A stretch of DNA of 64,000 nucleotides from Varroa destructor (lineage: Eukaryota > Arthropoda > Arachnida > Mesostigmata > Varroidae), in NCBI RefSeq assembly GCF_002443255.2, contig NW_019211457.1, positions 38,725,126-38,789,125 of the forward strand. Direction: 5' to 3'. How positions within the stretch are numbered: position 1 is the stretch's first letter; each line of letters begins with the position of its first letter. Below are positions 39,363 through 51,873 of this stretch, piece by piece. The notes under the pieces are model-generated. The model was not told the DNA's origin. It was given only the letters and a program-made list of their open reading frames with translations, and searched no databases. A program made the translations under genes and the position numbers.

Positions 39363-40697
39363 GCGAAAATGCTTATGTTGAAACAAGCTACATATATTGT
39401 GATGCAGTATTTCAGCAATCAATCATACAGAATATAAGATTATGTCAGTGGCAATGCAAGATGTATAATTATGTAACTAATCTTAATGGTAATACGAGTG
39501 AAGCAAATTCCTACTTAAATAGTCACCTCTTATCAGCTTGATTGTTTTATATCCGGACTTGTATCTAGTGGACATTTTTAAGCGACAACTAGTGTTATCG
39601 AAGAGTTTGTTTCGTTGTTTGCTTTGCAAAAAAAAAAAAAAGGGATCAGTACAAAGCTATTTTCTCATGCACACAAACAAACGTCAATTAGAAACGTTCT
39701 CTATCCGAAAGTGCTCCGACAAACATCAGCGTTATTATTCCATTATGGGGAATCTTATCAATGACTATGGTGCGTCTACAAAAGCTGCGTTGAAACAGCC
39801 TTGATCGGGACAAAAATTTACTTTATGGATATTTGCCCACGGCCATTGTTCGTTAAAGGCTATTTACCCACGCATACATGCCCTACTAGGCACGTGTAGT
39901 TGTAGCATTCCTATTTGCACCGTAATGTATTTGCAGCCGAATTTACGATGTAATGGAACGTCGTGCTGCGATCATTTGCCAATCAATAACAAAGACAGTG
40001 GCACCATCTAAAAAAATACTGCGGATACTTGTGGCTCGCTGCTACTGCTGCTGCTGCTACTACTGTCGTCGTCGCGGTTATCGTTAAAATCGCTTACCCT
40101 GAGACGAGTGAAGTATTTGTACCATTGACTCGTTGGTGTGGAGGGAGTCGACTGGCTATCGACGAACCAGTCGGGCGCCAGAGACAGACGCAGACAGAGG
40201 TAACGTTTTCTGGTTTAACTTGCCGCTGTTGTGCAGTCCGGCTGTCGTGGCTCTTTCTGGCAGCTTATGTCTGTCCGCAGGTCCCCCGGCTTCGAAACAG
40301 TCGCGGACGCGAAACAATCATCCAATTCGACCACAGCATTTACGATGACAATGACGTCTGCGGTCCATTCGGCAGGCGAGTAAACGATGTAAGACAGAAT
40401 GATTACTAGGAGAGAGAGAAAATTATTGTGGGGTGGAGTAGCATATCATCATGGGGGTACGAAAAGTTCCCGCTGGGAATTGTTTCGTTCGAAGTTTGTT
40501 GCTGTGCTGACCGAGTCACTGTTACCGTTCGGGTTACTGTTGGCCGAGGCTATCGCTGTTTCTGAAGCGATTGCCTTTACGACAGCGTTCTCGCCTCTGT
40601 TCTGAAAGCTAGATTTTTGCAAGCCTCTCAATATAGGCAAAGATAACAGTAGTAATCAGGAGTGAATAGTAAACGATGGAAAGCTGTTAGCGTAACG

Positions 40698-40731
40698 CTG
40701 TCTGTCTGCCTGCCTGCCTGCCTGCCTGTCT
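40698..40731. repeat. (TGCC)/(TGTC) microsatellite
   Basis: Compound CTGT and CTGC tetranucleotide array of about 34 bases. It accounts for the repeated Arg-Gln-Ala-Gly seen in the minus-strand open frame. Confidence 0.9.
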
Positions 40732-42966
40732 GATCATTATCTGCATCACATGATAAATTTCCATTTGCCTTGCATTCATAAAGTATACGATGTTTATCCC
40801 TTGATTACTATTTCTACTGCGTACGCGTTCAACCCATTCAAAGAGACCTCTTGATGAAATATAATAGAATTGCTCGCTCCATCTGTGCATCGTTTGCTCT
40901 CTCGTTCTGCGGCTAGGTTAGGCTTCATCTAAAGCGACTTATGTACTGTCATAGAACCTATTAGGCAAAAACGGCTCGCGCGTTTCTTCTGTCACTCTGA
41001 TCCACATGGCTGAGTCTGCGATGCATGTGATTAATTAGATAAACGCCTAGAGCTTATAAATAGACTAGGAAGCATCACTGATAATGCGCCTCATCTGTGC
41101 CAACATTGTGTTGGGCCTGGTCTCGGTCCGTCAAAGCTAGCAAAGGGATATTTTGACTAAGAAGACTCAGCACGGTTCTTCACGTTACCAACAATCGTTT
41201 CAGTGCACAGTCTTCAGACTGTGTATCAGCTGCTTACCCCCGTTTCGCTGTAGGTACCCAGTGTCATTGTAACGGCCGCATGACTAACAAAAATACTGCT
41301 CACTAGTCAAATTGGAACGAAACTTAAACTGGTCCTATCTGACCCTGAAGGGGACGAAAAGCGGATAATTTGTTCTAAGAAACTTCCAGTGATTGCTAAA
41401 CAACTTTTTTTGCGTTAAAATGTTTTTACCACGTTTATTGCGCAGTTTAAAGGTCGGCGGTAAATTCAGTTAAATAAAAATTCTATGCGAAAAAGGAAAC
41501 ATAATGCAAACCTTATTTTTCCCTTGGACAAATGTATGTGTTCTCAGCGATAGTTGAAAAGCAGAATTGAATGGGTTCACTTAATTATGTAATGACAGTG
41601 CAAAAAACTGCGTGCTTATCCGTTTCGCAGAAAACGGGAAGCTGTTATGATCATCATTCACACTGGGGGCATTTGTTGAAGGTCTCTACCGCTAGGTTAG
41701 ATTGTGAGTTAAATTCAGTAATGTATTTGAAAGCTTTTTAGGGTTGGCCGCGCCCACTGCTACCTACAGTCGTAGCATAAAAATCTATATTTGGAAATCT
41801 TCTGCAAACACTGTCCAAATGCAAAACTGATGTCTGCTTTTTAATAAGATTGCAACACCCCATTAAAATGCATGGAAATACTGATTCACGATACTGTAGA
41901 GACAGCAATGGACAAAGTTACACGGAAATCGCAAAAGCTATGTTTCTGCATTTTTACAAAGACATATGCTTACATCTATTTTACCACCTGCTGGAAATAT
42001 ATGTAATTTTTGTTTGAAGATATGAGTATAATGATTGTATCTGTATCTAATTTTATACCATAAATAATTTTTGATCGTTGAATGGTTTCTAGACTTAGGT
42101 CGTCAAGCAATCCTTTCCATACTTATGAGCCAAAAACCTCAGATCTGGATGCTACCTAAATATATACATAGTGCTCTGTCTGCTGGCAAACCATTCGTTG
42201 AATTAGGACGCAAGCGTAAATGCAGGCGCAAATTTAAGGCCCGTTTTCTCATTTCGGAGATGAACAAAAGCACTTATAAGGCCTTTACGCCCTGTCATCA
42301 TATTTTGCACATCGCTATACTTGAATGTTTGATTTCTCGTTCGCAAGCAGAGTAGATGCGTACATTGGCTATGGCACCTCCCAGAATGCGGAAAAAAACC
42401 TGAGAACTAGACCTCAAGCACATCCAACATTCAGTGTTTCACTAAATTCAACAACTGCACTAACACCGTTGATGTAATAGAGACTGAATGAATAGAACAA
42501 AGAGTGATTCTAACCTGTACTTGCAGGGCTTCTTTCGGAACATTTTCGGATTCGTTGTTGTCAACGTTCGGTCTCTCAGCCGCGACTACCCTAGATACCT
42601 TACACCCAACTACAAGTTCGTATACGAACGGCGTCTTTATCCTTCACATACGGCCGCATATGACCACATACGTTCATGCGTCTTGTCCGAGCTAGAATTT
42701 CCGTTCAAGTTCAGCGATATTCGTGACGCTAGTTCGACTGGAAACTTTTTACTAAACGTTTACCGTTTACAGAACAAAAATACGAGCCTCAGAGTTGCTG
42801 TTCGCTCTCATTTGTTTCGGACTCTTCTCATCTATATGATTTCAATATCTCTGCCGTTACTCGTTTTAGGGTTTCTACATTACTCGTTTTCAGGTGCTGA
42901 TTTAGTATAGACGATTTGGATAACGTTAATTGTCACAATCTAGCTCGTGTTCTTATTTCGAGTCAG

Positions 42967-43236
42967 CCGTACTACGCCGCTGTCGAACGCCGCGGATGAT
43001 GACGGAGTTTCAGTGCAGCTGATGTTGTTCAGTCCTTCCGCGCACCACGGACACAAGGGCAAGACCACTGAAACTGATACCCCACTGCCAGTTATGACTG
43101 ACACAGGCGACGTGACACGCGTTGCTGCTTCTCGCGGTGGCAGTGGACCGGTCCGCCGTCACAGGCGGCACAGGCCTTCTGCAAGAGGACGACTGCTGTT
43201 TGACGTTTTTGGAAAGGGAGAAGAGAGACTCGTGCG
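42967..43236 (+). CDS. Unassigned coding-like exon
   Basis: An acceptor (TTCTTATTTCGAGTCAG) precedes 42967 and a canonical GTAAGA donor follows 43236. Between them 89 codons are open in one frame, with purine-N-pyrimidine-rich codons and higher GC than the surroundings. The product is Ser/Thr/Asp-rich, then Arg/Gly-rich, ending FGKGEERLVR at phase 2. I recognise no domain. A strong acceptor at 43930 (TTGCTTCTTTCAG) could continue it: one frame gives a short phase-2 tail ending in TAG at 43977-43979. A different frame after the same acceptor stays open for 41 codons. It may be an upstream exon of the receptor gene that starts near 45.5 kb, or an unrelated gene. Confidence 0.33.
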
Positions 43237-45115
43237 GTAAGAACGGACCAACGCTTGCTAAACTGCCATTTGCCAAAGCTTTGTCTCCATGGGGCTGGGA
43301 GGCAAGGCAGCACCGACTTGAAACTAGCTGGCGGTGGAGTAACCCAGAATGACAACAATCACATCAACCAGAACAGCGAAAACAACAACGAAAGTAAAAT
43401 AACAGACACGACAAGTAACAAGAGCTAGATATTTAATGGTAAACGGGAGCGAAACAGAGTCGGCAATGTTTCCTGAATCGACTGAAAACACAAACCGGCA
43501 ACTTAACAGGGACAAACGCCTCCACTGACATATATAGCATCAAAATCAGACATAGGCAAATGTAAGTCATACACTGAAATTAGTATTTCATGCGGTTCCG
43601 CCGATTTTCAACCCGAAGCTGAATGATAGTTTACGCATCAAAGTCGAGCACTATAATCGCTGAGCCAAACGAGACTCATGCTACCAGATCAATAACTTAT
43701 AGATATTAGTCTACCTTGAACTTAGTCTGATCGTAGTCCGCAATGAAAATACAATAGTGAAAGCGCTTTACTTGCGCCTGGACAATCACTTCAGATGTTA
43801 AGGGCCCTTCTGTGAGGTATGTGGCAAAAGTTATATAATCTCGAATCATATAAGGGGCGTATACATATAATATACATGATATAAACATTTATATCAGTTA
43901 ATTACAATGCAAGTACCTTGCTTCTTTCAGACCGCTCGGAAACAAACAATCATTTACACATTTCCTAGCAATGATCTAGAACTGAGACGTTTTGTTAAAT
44001 GGTCGTATTCGAGTCGTACGATCAGTGAACCCCACTTTCATCCCAACTACAGATAGTACGAGCGCTAAACTGGACGAAAACGCTACAAAACGGATAACAA
44101 TGGTCTAAACACGAACAATCTCTGTCTCTTTAGATGTAAAGTTACAATAGTTTATAGTAATAAGTAGTTTTTCAATCTAATTTAACTTATATCATTTGTT
44201 ACTGGGTGATACAAGCGAGCTTGTTCGGTATCATTAGCTTAATGCTAAAATGTAATTAATGAAATTGTTAGCTTACTTTAGCAGCTTCTCTATCCGGTAT
44301 GTTTATTCAGCAAAATGGCTACGTTTCTAATGTCAACAATCAAAATGGCCATCTATGAACAAGCCTACTCAGCCATATTTCAATCAAATGAAGTGCTTCA
44401 TTTATCAAATGGCTTTAATCGTAAGTGAATCTGCGGAGCGACACGGTAGTTTTGTCGTCATCATCATCTGATTTACCTATCTCCGTTCATCTCGAGAGTG
44501 GTAGCTACATATAACAGATGTTGTCATGCAAGCACCGTCCTTCAATTATTAACAATGCGAGCTTCAAAACTACCAGATCGTATTTGAAGCATCCTGAACC
44601 GCAGCTCTGGCAACGTCATCAACCTTGATCAACAATTCGTGAAGCTGACAGTGACCGTGTACGTTTTACGTAAAGTTTTACGATCTTCTGCCTCAAGAAA
44701 AACGTCAGGATGAGCTACTTCATTCCGAAACATCGCGTTCCATGTAACACATCATTAACGCTTAGCGAAGGACACTTACCCACCGTGGTTGACGAAGTAC
44801 GTTATTCAACGGGTATTTAAAATTGCATAGTTCTTGAAGGTGCGCATAGGTCGGGTCACATAGCTAAAGGCGAATATGGCCTTACTGAGCTCAAGACGTA
44901 TTGCCGTCACGGTACATGCGCAACTTAAATTCAATGATGACCAATAGATTTGTGAAAGCAAGTACCAAGGCAATTATTTAAATATATTTTGCTGTTGTTT
45001 AGTTTTATACAGGCGTTACAGAACGGTAAACACTGTTTTGAGCTGGACGGGAAAAAAGCACGGTGTTAACGTAGCGACATCTATTACTGAAAAGAGATGT
45101 AATTGCATCATTCAA

Positions 45116-45138
45116 CTTGATTGAAAAGTTCAATCAAG
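45116..45138. repeat. Short perfect hairpin
   Basis: CTTGATTGAA, a three-base loop, then TTCAATCAAG: a 10-bp perfect stem about 360 bp upstream of the first recognised receptor exon. No run of T follows, so a terminator is not implied. Confidence 0.6.
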
Positions 45139-45501
45139 CTACAGCCGAATATGAAGTATTACTAGAAACTGTTTGAAGATGCTGTAGAGGAAGTATTTGT
45201 ACTGTATCTGTCTGGTAACTTATGATACCTTTCTATGAGCACACTGTTAGATGAAGATGCTGTCCCATTAGGAATTGTGGATCGGTAATTTTTTCGGATA
45301 CAGTCATCTTTATCTTGCTCTACTATGTGAAGTTCAATTAAATAACAAATTACGTATCTAATTTGATACATTGCACTAGGTTAAACTGTCAAAACGTTTG
45401 TACGCTAGCTAAAATTCGTTAAATAGAATAATAATTACTAAAATTTCATTAATAATGCTTTGACCTTGTTTTTTTTCTATTCACTTCTTCAATGGATCTA
45501 G

Positions 45502-48500
45502 TTCATGCCGTTCTGTTATGTAGAACGCTTTGCTGAAAAAGGAACAGCTGATATTTGGGGAATCTCCACTGAGTTAATTTTCAACGGAGCACAGTATGCC
45601 AGACTCAAGTAAGAACTTTTCTAATAAACCCATTCTGCATTTTATTTGTATGTAGCGAAATTTTGCAAAACATTTAAACAGGAACTGCTTCTACTCAGCT
45701 TCATCACCCGCCCCAGGGGGGATAACAATAGACGCAGAAATTACGGGACCGTTAGAAAATATCTGCGAAAATATGTAACTCGGAAGAGTAAATAAAAGAT
45801 TTTAGTTTTTGCGTATCTTGCAAGTCAATATACATGTAAATTGATCGTTTCGCAGAGAAAAAAAATGTCGTTGGACAAAAGACCGACGTGTCGTATCCAC
45901 CTAAAAATACATAATCTTTCTGAAGGTCTACTTGTATGGTATTGTATCGTGATGAAAATCTCCTGAATCGGTAAGAAGAGATGTGATCCGGTAATAAAGA
46001 GAGTATGTATTTTAGAGTGAGTCTCGTGAACGAGAAGAATGTTGGAGCTGGCAAATCCATTGGAAATGGTTCGTTTCCCCCGGAGAGCGCTTTTGGGCTT
46101 CTCGAAAACGCGGTACGTTAGCCAACTTGGCCTCAATGACTTTTATGGATCCGCATATTTTAATACGTCTAACGGAAAGCGACTAATAGTATAATAATAC
46201 ATCGCCAATAATTAACCGCAGGCAAAAACTGTTGTCAACAAATCAAAAATGATTTCAACAAGCTATAAGTACCAATAAAATACCAGATAATGTGAAATAC
46301 TGGTAAAGTGCGTTTTTGCATCGTTATAGGGAGCTATAGCTTACGCCAATCCTGGGATAGCAGAGCTGGAACGATTCGCCGTAGCCGACCCAATGGAAAT
46401 CCTCGTAACTTTTTTCACGCTGCTCACCTGGAAACCCCAGAACCTGATAAATCCGTTTGCTTTCGTTCTTGCCTTTACATCGGGCGTCTGGCTTGTATTC
46501 GGTATCACATTAGTCTTTTTAGCTGCACTATCAGCTTTCGCTGACCGATTTCTCACTCCATGGAAAAGTCCTTCACAAAATTATGGGTTTGGTTTCTACT
46601 TGTGGGACTTCTTCAGCCGACTCTTTCCTCGAGGTACGAGATATATGTATTAAATGCTCGAATACACCGCTTTCTGATATATTCACAACCTGTCCCACCG
46701 TAGAGGCACGACGATAGATTCAGAAATTTATCAGTGATATGAGAGGCGCAACCATCGCATCGCATCGAAGCGGTTTCTTAAAACCGACTGCATGGTTGAT
46801 GAGTTATTTATTTTTAGGGCAAATGCGACGTCGGGATACGTGGATTCGAATAATTATGGCGAGCTTCGTGCTACCCCTATCCGTATTGTTCATGACGATA
46901 TTGAATAGTGAGCTCACATCAACGATGCTCATCACGAAGACCACGCCTACCGTCAACAGTTACGAAGATATTCTTCTCTTTAAAAATGTCAAAATCTATA
47001 CTGAAAAAAACACGGTGCTTCATACCATGCTTTCGGTAGGAACATTGTTTGGCTTTGATTTTTTCAAAATTAATACCAAGTCGCATAGATAAAATTGTTG
47101 TAGATAGAAAGTAATCCCAGGATGATAAGCAGCATGGCTTAATACACAGCCAAACTCGATGTGCGTCTTGTCTGTTTTTTTTTTTTTGTTAATTAAATTG
47201 TAATTAGTTAAAAAGCTTAAATATTTTAGCTGCGAAATGGTGAAGCTTATAGATACAGCACTCTTCTTCTGTTTCGTTAGGAGGCGCGTTCGGAACTTTT
47301 TCAGCGGTTAAAACCGCGCGTGGCGCCTGTTGAAGGTATATTCATCCAAACGCCTAATACATACAAGTTACTAAGGTGAGCAATGACGTAGCATAATATC
47401 CGAACCCACAATACGAATCATTCGATTACCACTGTGGATTTTATCGCCTCATTAAGTGAGCTTCTTTTAAAAGTGTCGTATACTTAAAGCTATAGCATCA
47501 CATAAATTTGTATCGCTTCTACAATCTGTGTAGTAAATGTACAGCTGATTTCCTTCGAGCACGTAAAGAAACATTGCTAGTTGACAAATCTGGCGATGGA
47601 TTGGATGGAAAGAGTTGTTTAATTGAAATTTACACCACTTCTGGAAACTGCAATCTATACTGATCATTTAGCGCTGTGGAGCAACAAAGGGGCGTGATTG
47701 TGGTAAACGTCGATATGGCGCACAATTTAATTGTAACGGCGCATAGAAAATGGCATCGCTGTCCGCATCTACAAGTAGCACGCGAACAAGCCGGTTTACT
47801 TCTAGCTAACGTATTTCTCAGCCGAAAAATTCCTGACCGGACTAGACGGAAATTACGGAAGGGGTATGTGCGTCTGAGAGAGTAGATGTTTGTTATGCTC
47901 TTTTACCATACGATATAGCTACTACTAAAGTTTGGCTAGGAAAAAGATAACCATACGTCATCCCACTTCGAGATACACGACGTGATCACCCTTTGTTTCT
48001 CACTAATGAAACAAAATCAGTGACCAATCGAGATTTTGTTTATTACTTTTTCGTATGGTCCAGACACAGATGGTCGTGCAAGCGGTTTTAGGGTGCTGTT
48101 GTCCCGACAACGGGCCCAATGAAAGGCCCGGCTTGCGGTGTGCCGCGTACCTAACATGAAAAAAAGCGTTTAGAGCTGGCATACTAGCTATAACAGCAGT
48201 TGAAAGGCCGTGATTCGATCCCTATGTTGAGCTCATTTTTTCCATTGAGTGCCTTCAAATTAATCTAAATTTATTAGATGAATTAGGTTTTGCTATCGTA
48301 CTTCACGGCGTCGTTTTAGCATGCACAACTAGTACATGTAATCCTCACAAAAAATATTAGCCTTTTTTTTTTATATTTGAAGACCATTTAATACATAGAA
48401 TAGATACACGCAATGCATGCGGCATAACGATCTCATTATTGTCATGTTTCGCAGGTTTCGAGCAACCCACGAAGGTGGCTTCCTCACAAAAGCTCTAGAA

Positions 48501-48749
48501 TGGACGCGTCGTGATTCGAGCGCATGCTTGAGTCGTTCTGATAATGAATTAAAGCCAATGACCTTTAACCAATTGGAAGGGTCCTTTATGGTTTTGGCGA
48601 TCGGTGGTGTGTCGAGCCTTTTGTCCTTGCTCATTGAAGTGGCATGGGCGAAAGACTTGCATAGATCCTGTTGCTCCTCGCGATCTGGCCGTGTCTTATG
48701 CCGAGCGCTAGCGAAGGCAAACATCTCGCGACTTAATACTTTAAAATGA
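45502..48749 (+). CDS. Ionotropic receptor (iGluR-related ligand-gated channel)
   Basis: Five exons: 45502-45608, 46330-46633, 46818-47035, 47682-47863 and 48455-48749. The last four join in perfect phase (1, 0, 2) to 332 residues ending at TGA. Exon 1 holds the end of lobe S1 (GTADIWGISTE, then the conserved Arg in YARLK). Exon 2 finishes S1 and contains M1 (SGVWLVFGITLVFLAALSAF). Exon 3 has the pore end and M3 (IIMASFVLPLSVLFMTIL), followed by NSELTSTM in place of the SYTANLAAF of classical glutamate receptors. Exon 4 is lobe S2. Exon 5 completes S2 and contains M4 (GSFMVLAIGGVSSLLSLLIE) before a short basic tail. This is the layout of arthropod ionotropic receptors, plasma-membrane cation channels used in chemo-, thermo- or hygrosensation. 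The ligand is unknown. Exon 1 ends in AAGTAAGAA, leaving phase 2 where exon 2 needs phase 0, so that junction is uncertain. The true start and any 5' exons are not identified. AATAAA lies 254 bp past the stop. Confidence 0.75.
48165..48225 (+). repeat. tRNA-like sequence inside a receptor intron
   Basis: A-box-like TAGAGCTGGCA at 48171 and B-box-like TGATTCGATCC at 48211 are spaced 40 nt apart in the 47864-48454 intron. The A-box shares GCTGGCA with the minus-strand element near 37300, so both could come from one tRNA-derived SINE family. No convincing cloverleaf was found. Confidence 0.28.
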
Positions 48750-48772
48750 TATATATATATATATATATATAT
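48749..48772. repeat. (AT)12 microsatellite abutting the receptor stop codon
   Basis: The array begins at the last base of the TGA stop (48747-48749) and occupies the first bases of the 3' untranslated region. Confidence 0.9.
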
Positions 48773-49002
48773 GGATGACTACTCTGAATTACATGATTCA
48801 CTGAATACAAGTTGGTATCATTAAACAATTAAACAGCTGCTGTCGATAAAAATGCGGTTTCTAATAATAGTGATATAACAAAAAAACGTAATGGAAATTA
48901 TTATTTTCACGTTTTTATTGGTACGATGTAATGGTATTCTATTGACTGAACATGATTGCTAATGTTGCTTAATACTTATATAAATGTAATGAAATTTTAC
49001 GG

Positions 49003-49008
49003 AATAAA
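49003..49008 (+). promoter_or_regulatory. Candidate polyadenylation signal of the receptor gene
   Basis: AATAAA on the coding strand, 254 bp after the receptor stop codon. It is the first perfect hexamer seen downstream, but chance occurrence is likely in AT-rich sequence. Confidence 0.35.
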
Positions 49009-51873
49009 TCTTAATATCTATCAATGTATATGTAAACTTTTGAAGAAAAATTGAATTTGAAAAAACAAACACCTAACTATTGTCGATTGAAATGACTCTT
49101 GATAGAGCGAAAAATTAACGTTTTAGCTTTCTGTTCAATGTGTACTTGCCTTCATCGTTTTTGAAGTCATCTTTGGAGTCGCCACCGACCTAGCTAACGA
49201 CAATTGCCCTTATTTCTTTGAAAAGGCGACGCCAACGCCATTTATTTATCCATCAAATGATCAAAGTTGCCCCGGTATGTCCTGAGATTGTGATAAGTTG
49301 AAAGCACTGTATTCTCTTAATTTACTCATTGCCGAAACTGGCCAATAGTAGATATTGTATAGACAATGCACTTCCCAGATGAACACTTGCAAATATTTAC
49401 CATCTCTGCCTTCAGGAGTAATGTTGTGCATTATGAAACGATACATTCATGCATTGTACGCTGGAGCCGGTTAGAAGTAGACTTCACTTTTGCTCCAATA
49501 GGTTGAAAGTGTTTCATTTGACTATTGCTTTGCCTATGTTGATTAAGCCTTAGTTCTTCGTTACATTAAGGGTAGAGGTGATTACATGTATGCATGCATG
49601 TTGTCACTTAATGTTCCTATCTTGAGCCATCTATTCAGAACTTTGAAAAAAGGTAACTAATAACTTAACAATCTCCTCAACTGTACTGACCATACCTACC
49701 GAATTTACCCTTGTTCAAATTAGAAAATTATTCAAAATCTGGCGGTCAGATTAGGATGCAAGCGTATGATTCTCTAAGTCTTGATGACGCTAGAATATGG
49801 CTCTATTGTACAGGTAATGAGAATTCTTCTTTATGTAATATGTATAAACGCGTGAACCTTCTGAATGATTAAATCAATACCACAGACATCTTGCGCCCAT
49901 TAGGAATGCGACCATAATAGACCTTTGTCAGGTCCAACATAATGCTAGATGTCATGAACTTCGTCGCGCCTCAGCTTATTCCTTCGATTTGAAGAAACGT
50001 GTGAGTGATACGACGAGCAGTTAGTTGTGCATACGATTCTTAATTTTTGAGAATGCGCTCATAGCTTCTTTGATCGTTTTCGGTTATATTGTGCTTGAGG
50101 TCTTGGTTTTCTCCGCGAAGGTAGGTAGTAAAGAGCATCAAAATTATAAGGTCGAGGGCATGCGATCAGTCTTTCCAAATGTTTGCCATATTGCTTTTTC
50201 TTCTTTAAACCACACGGCCAAAGTATCCGTGTGAAGGGTAAACTTGTGATTCGCTACGGAGTGAAGTAACGAACACGTCTTTGTTTCTCTGAGGATACGA
50301 ATCTTCACTATTAGCCATTTTCTGAAACGAAGCTTCGTACCAATCTACGATTCGCTAACTGTCTATAATGGGTATCTGTCGATTATTATTAATATAAGGT
50401 TTCCAAGCCTATCTTGTAAGGTTGGATAGATTTTGTAAACGTAAATGGTTAGTAAAACGTGCATTTAGAAATAATTTTACGGAGATTGTACAGTTATTTT
50501 TGAAAATCGCTGTTTAAACTTATTTGCCTATGATAGTGTTCCCTATGGTCACGTGGTGACTTTGACGAAAATTAGAGAGCACCGCCATCTCGTACGAACT
50601 AAACAACTTATAATATATAAAAAAGGAAAAACTAATTTTGGTATAGGTTGATCAAATTTTAAACGACGAGGAACATCGAAACGTTAAACTTTGCTACTAA
50701 TAAATAACTTTTCTTTAGCGCTAAACTAACGTCACCCATGTAATCTACTAGAAGAGATCTAGATAGCTACTCTAAATTCATGTTAATGTTCAATAAAAAT
50801 CTTTCTTCAAATGTCACACTTAACTATTGAAGCTTTTTTAGCTACCAGTTATACCAATTTAGCTACTAAACTATGGTGTACTGCAGGTCGAGCCCTATGG
50901 CCGTATGACACGCCACAAAGACAGGACCTGCAGCCTATAAAGCCCAGTGTCATATGATTCTAAACACAGCTAAAGTGGACAGACTTCGGTAAGCACGAAA
51001 TAAAGATGAATAAAGTATTTTCTGCTCGCATTGTGAAAAAAGATTGCGCAAAGAAATCTCTTTTGTCAAATCCTGCAGAAAAACTGCTAGCTATACAATA
51101 ATCATTATCGTGCAAAATAATAGAGGTTCTTAACATTATAGGAGTGTCGTGATTACGGTCTCACAGCACTGGTATGGTAGCATCTTTCTTAAGTTCTGAC
51201 TTTTGACCAGGCTCCGAAGTGACATTCGAAATCATTCTGGTAGAATAACTAGTAAAGACGTTTTGGTCTACTCGTTATATTAGGTTGATTGTGTAGGGTC
51301 TTTATACTACATCACTACCATATGCGTTTCCCACAATAACTAATATCAAACGCTTTATGCTCGCAGTGGGGTGAGCCCAAAAAATCTTTCTTACGTAATC
51401 GGTACACTGATGGAGAATTCCAAATCGCCATTGCCTTCCACTACCTTTAGTTATCGGTAAGTAACTACTGATTACAATAACATACAATTTGTGTGCACTT
51501 CCTTATTTGATGTACCTAGTAAATGAGTGGAAGTCCGCTTTTTTGTGTTTACAAATACATCGTAGCATAGCGGAGGTTTAAACCGCCAATGGCTCTTATG
51601 TGCCTGAAAAATGTATTGTAACTATTTTCAGTCGTCTTTCATTACAAGTGAGCTCAAATAGACTTCGGTCCCAATAAATCCATAAATAGAAGTGGGAGTA
51701 CCTTTGCTAGGTCTTCGCAATAAGGAAAAATTATTCAAAGACTTAGATTAGCAGGTGTCATGGCGGATCCGGCCAATTCCAGAACAGCGTCTGCAAACAA
51801 CTCTAGAATCGAGTGCTTATAATGATGCTGAGGCAACAAACTGTTCGTCAGTAAAGATTCTAATATGTTACAG
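49009..51873. other. Interval between the two receptor loci
   Basis: No exon was recognised. By analogy with the first receptor, an S1 exon of the second would be expected here. One hydrophobic open segment ending at a good AAG/GTAGGT donor (about 50025-50120) has the right phase but no clear S1 residues, so it is not called. Confidence 0.4.

Larger units (their letters stand above)
36289..42966. other. Intergenic stretch with repeats, no recognised gene
   Basis: No exon with a known domain was found. The interval includes a 10-bp stem with 5-nt loop at 36444-36468 (TACTGTTCCC against GGGAACAGTA), a tRNA-like element on the minus strand at about 37245-37315, a (GTCC)9 array, a TA palindrome, an (ATCG)n run and a (TGCC)n run. 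CpG-richer patches near 37900-38520 and 40020-40600 could be regulatory or 5' exon sequence of something unrecognised. An open segment at 42528-42897 (plus) is discussed as a possible upstream receptor exon. Confidence 0.45.

Noticed and set aside
40029..40409. 126-codon open frame in a CpG-richer patch
   Set aside because: No ATG start, no domain, and a low-complexity alanine/threonine beginning; it may be regulatory sequence.
45684..45777. Extra receptor S1 exon (GGITIDAEITG) between exons 1 and 2
   Set aside because: It matches the phase of exon 1's GTAAGA donor, but its sequence belongs earlier in S1 than exon 1 and its own donor leaves the wrong phase for exon 2.
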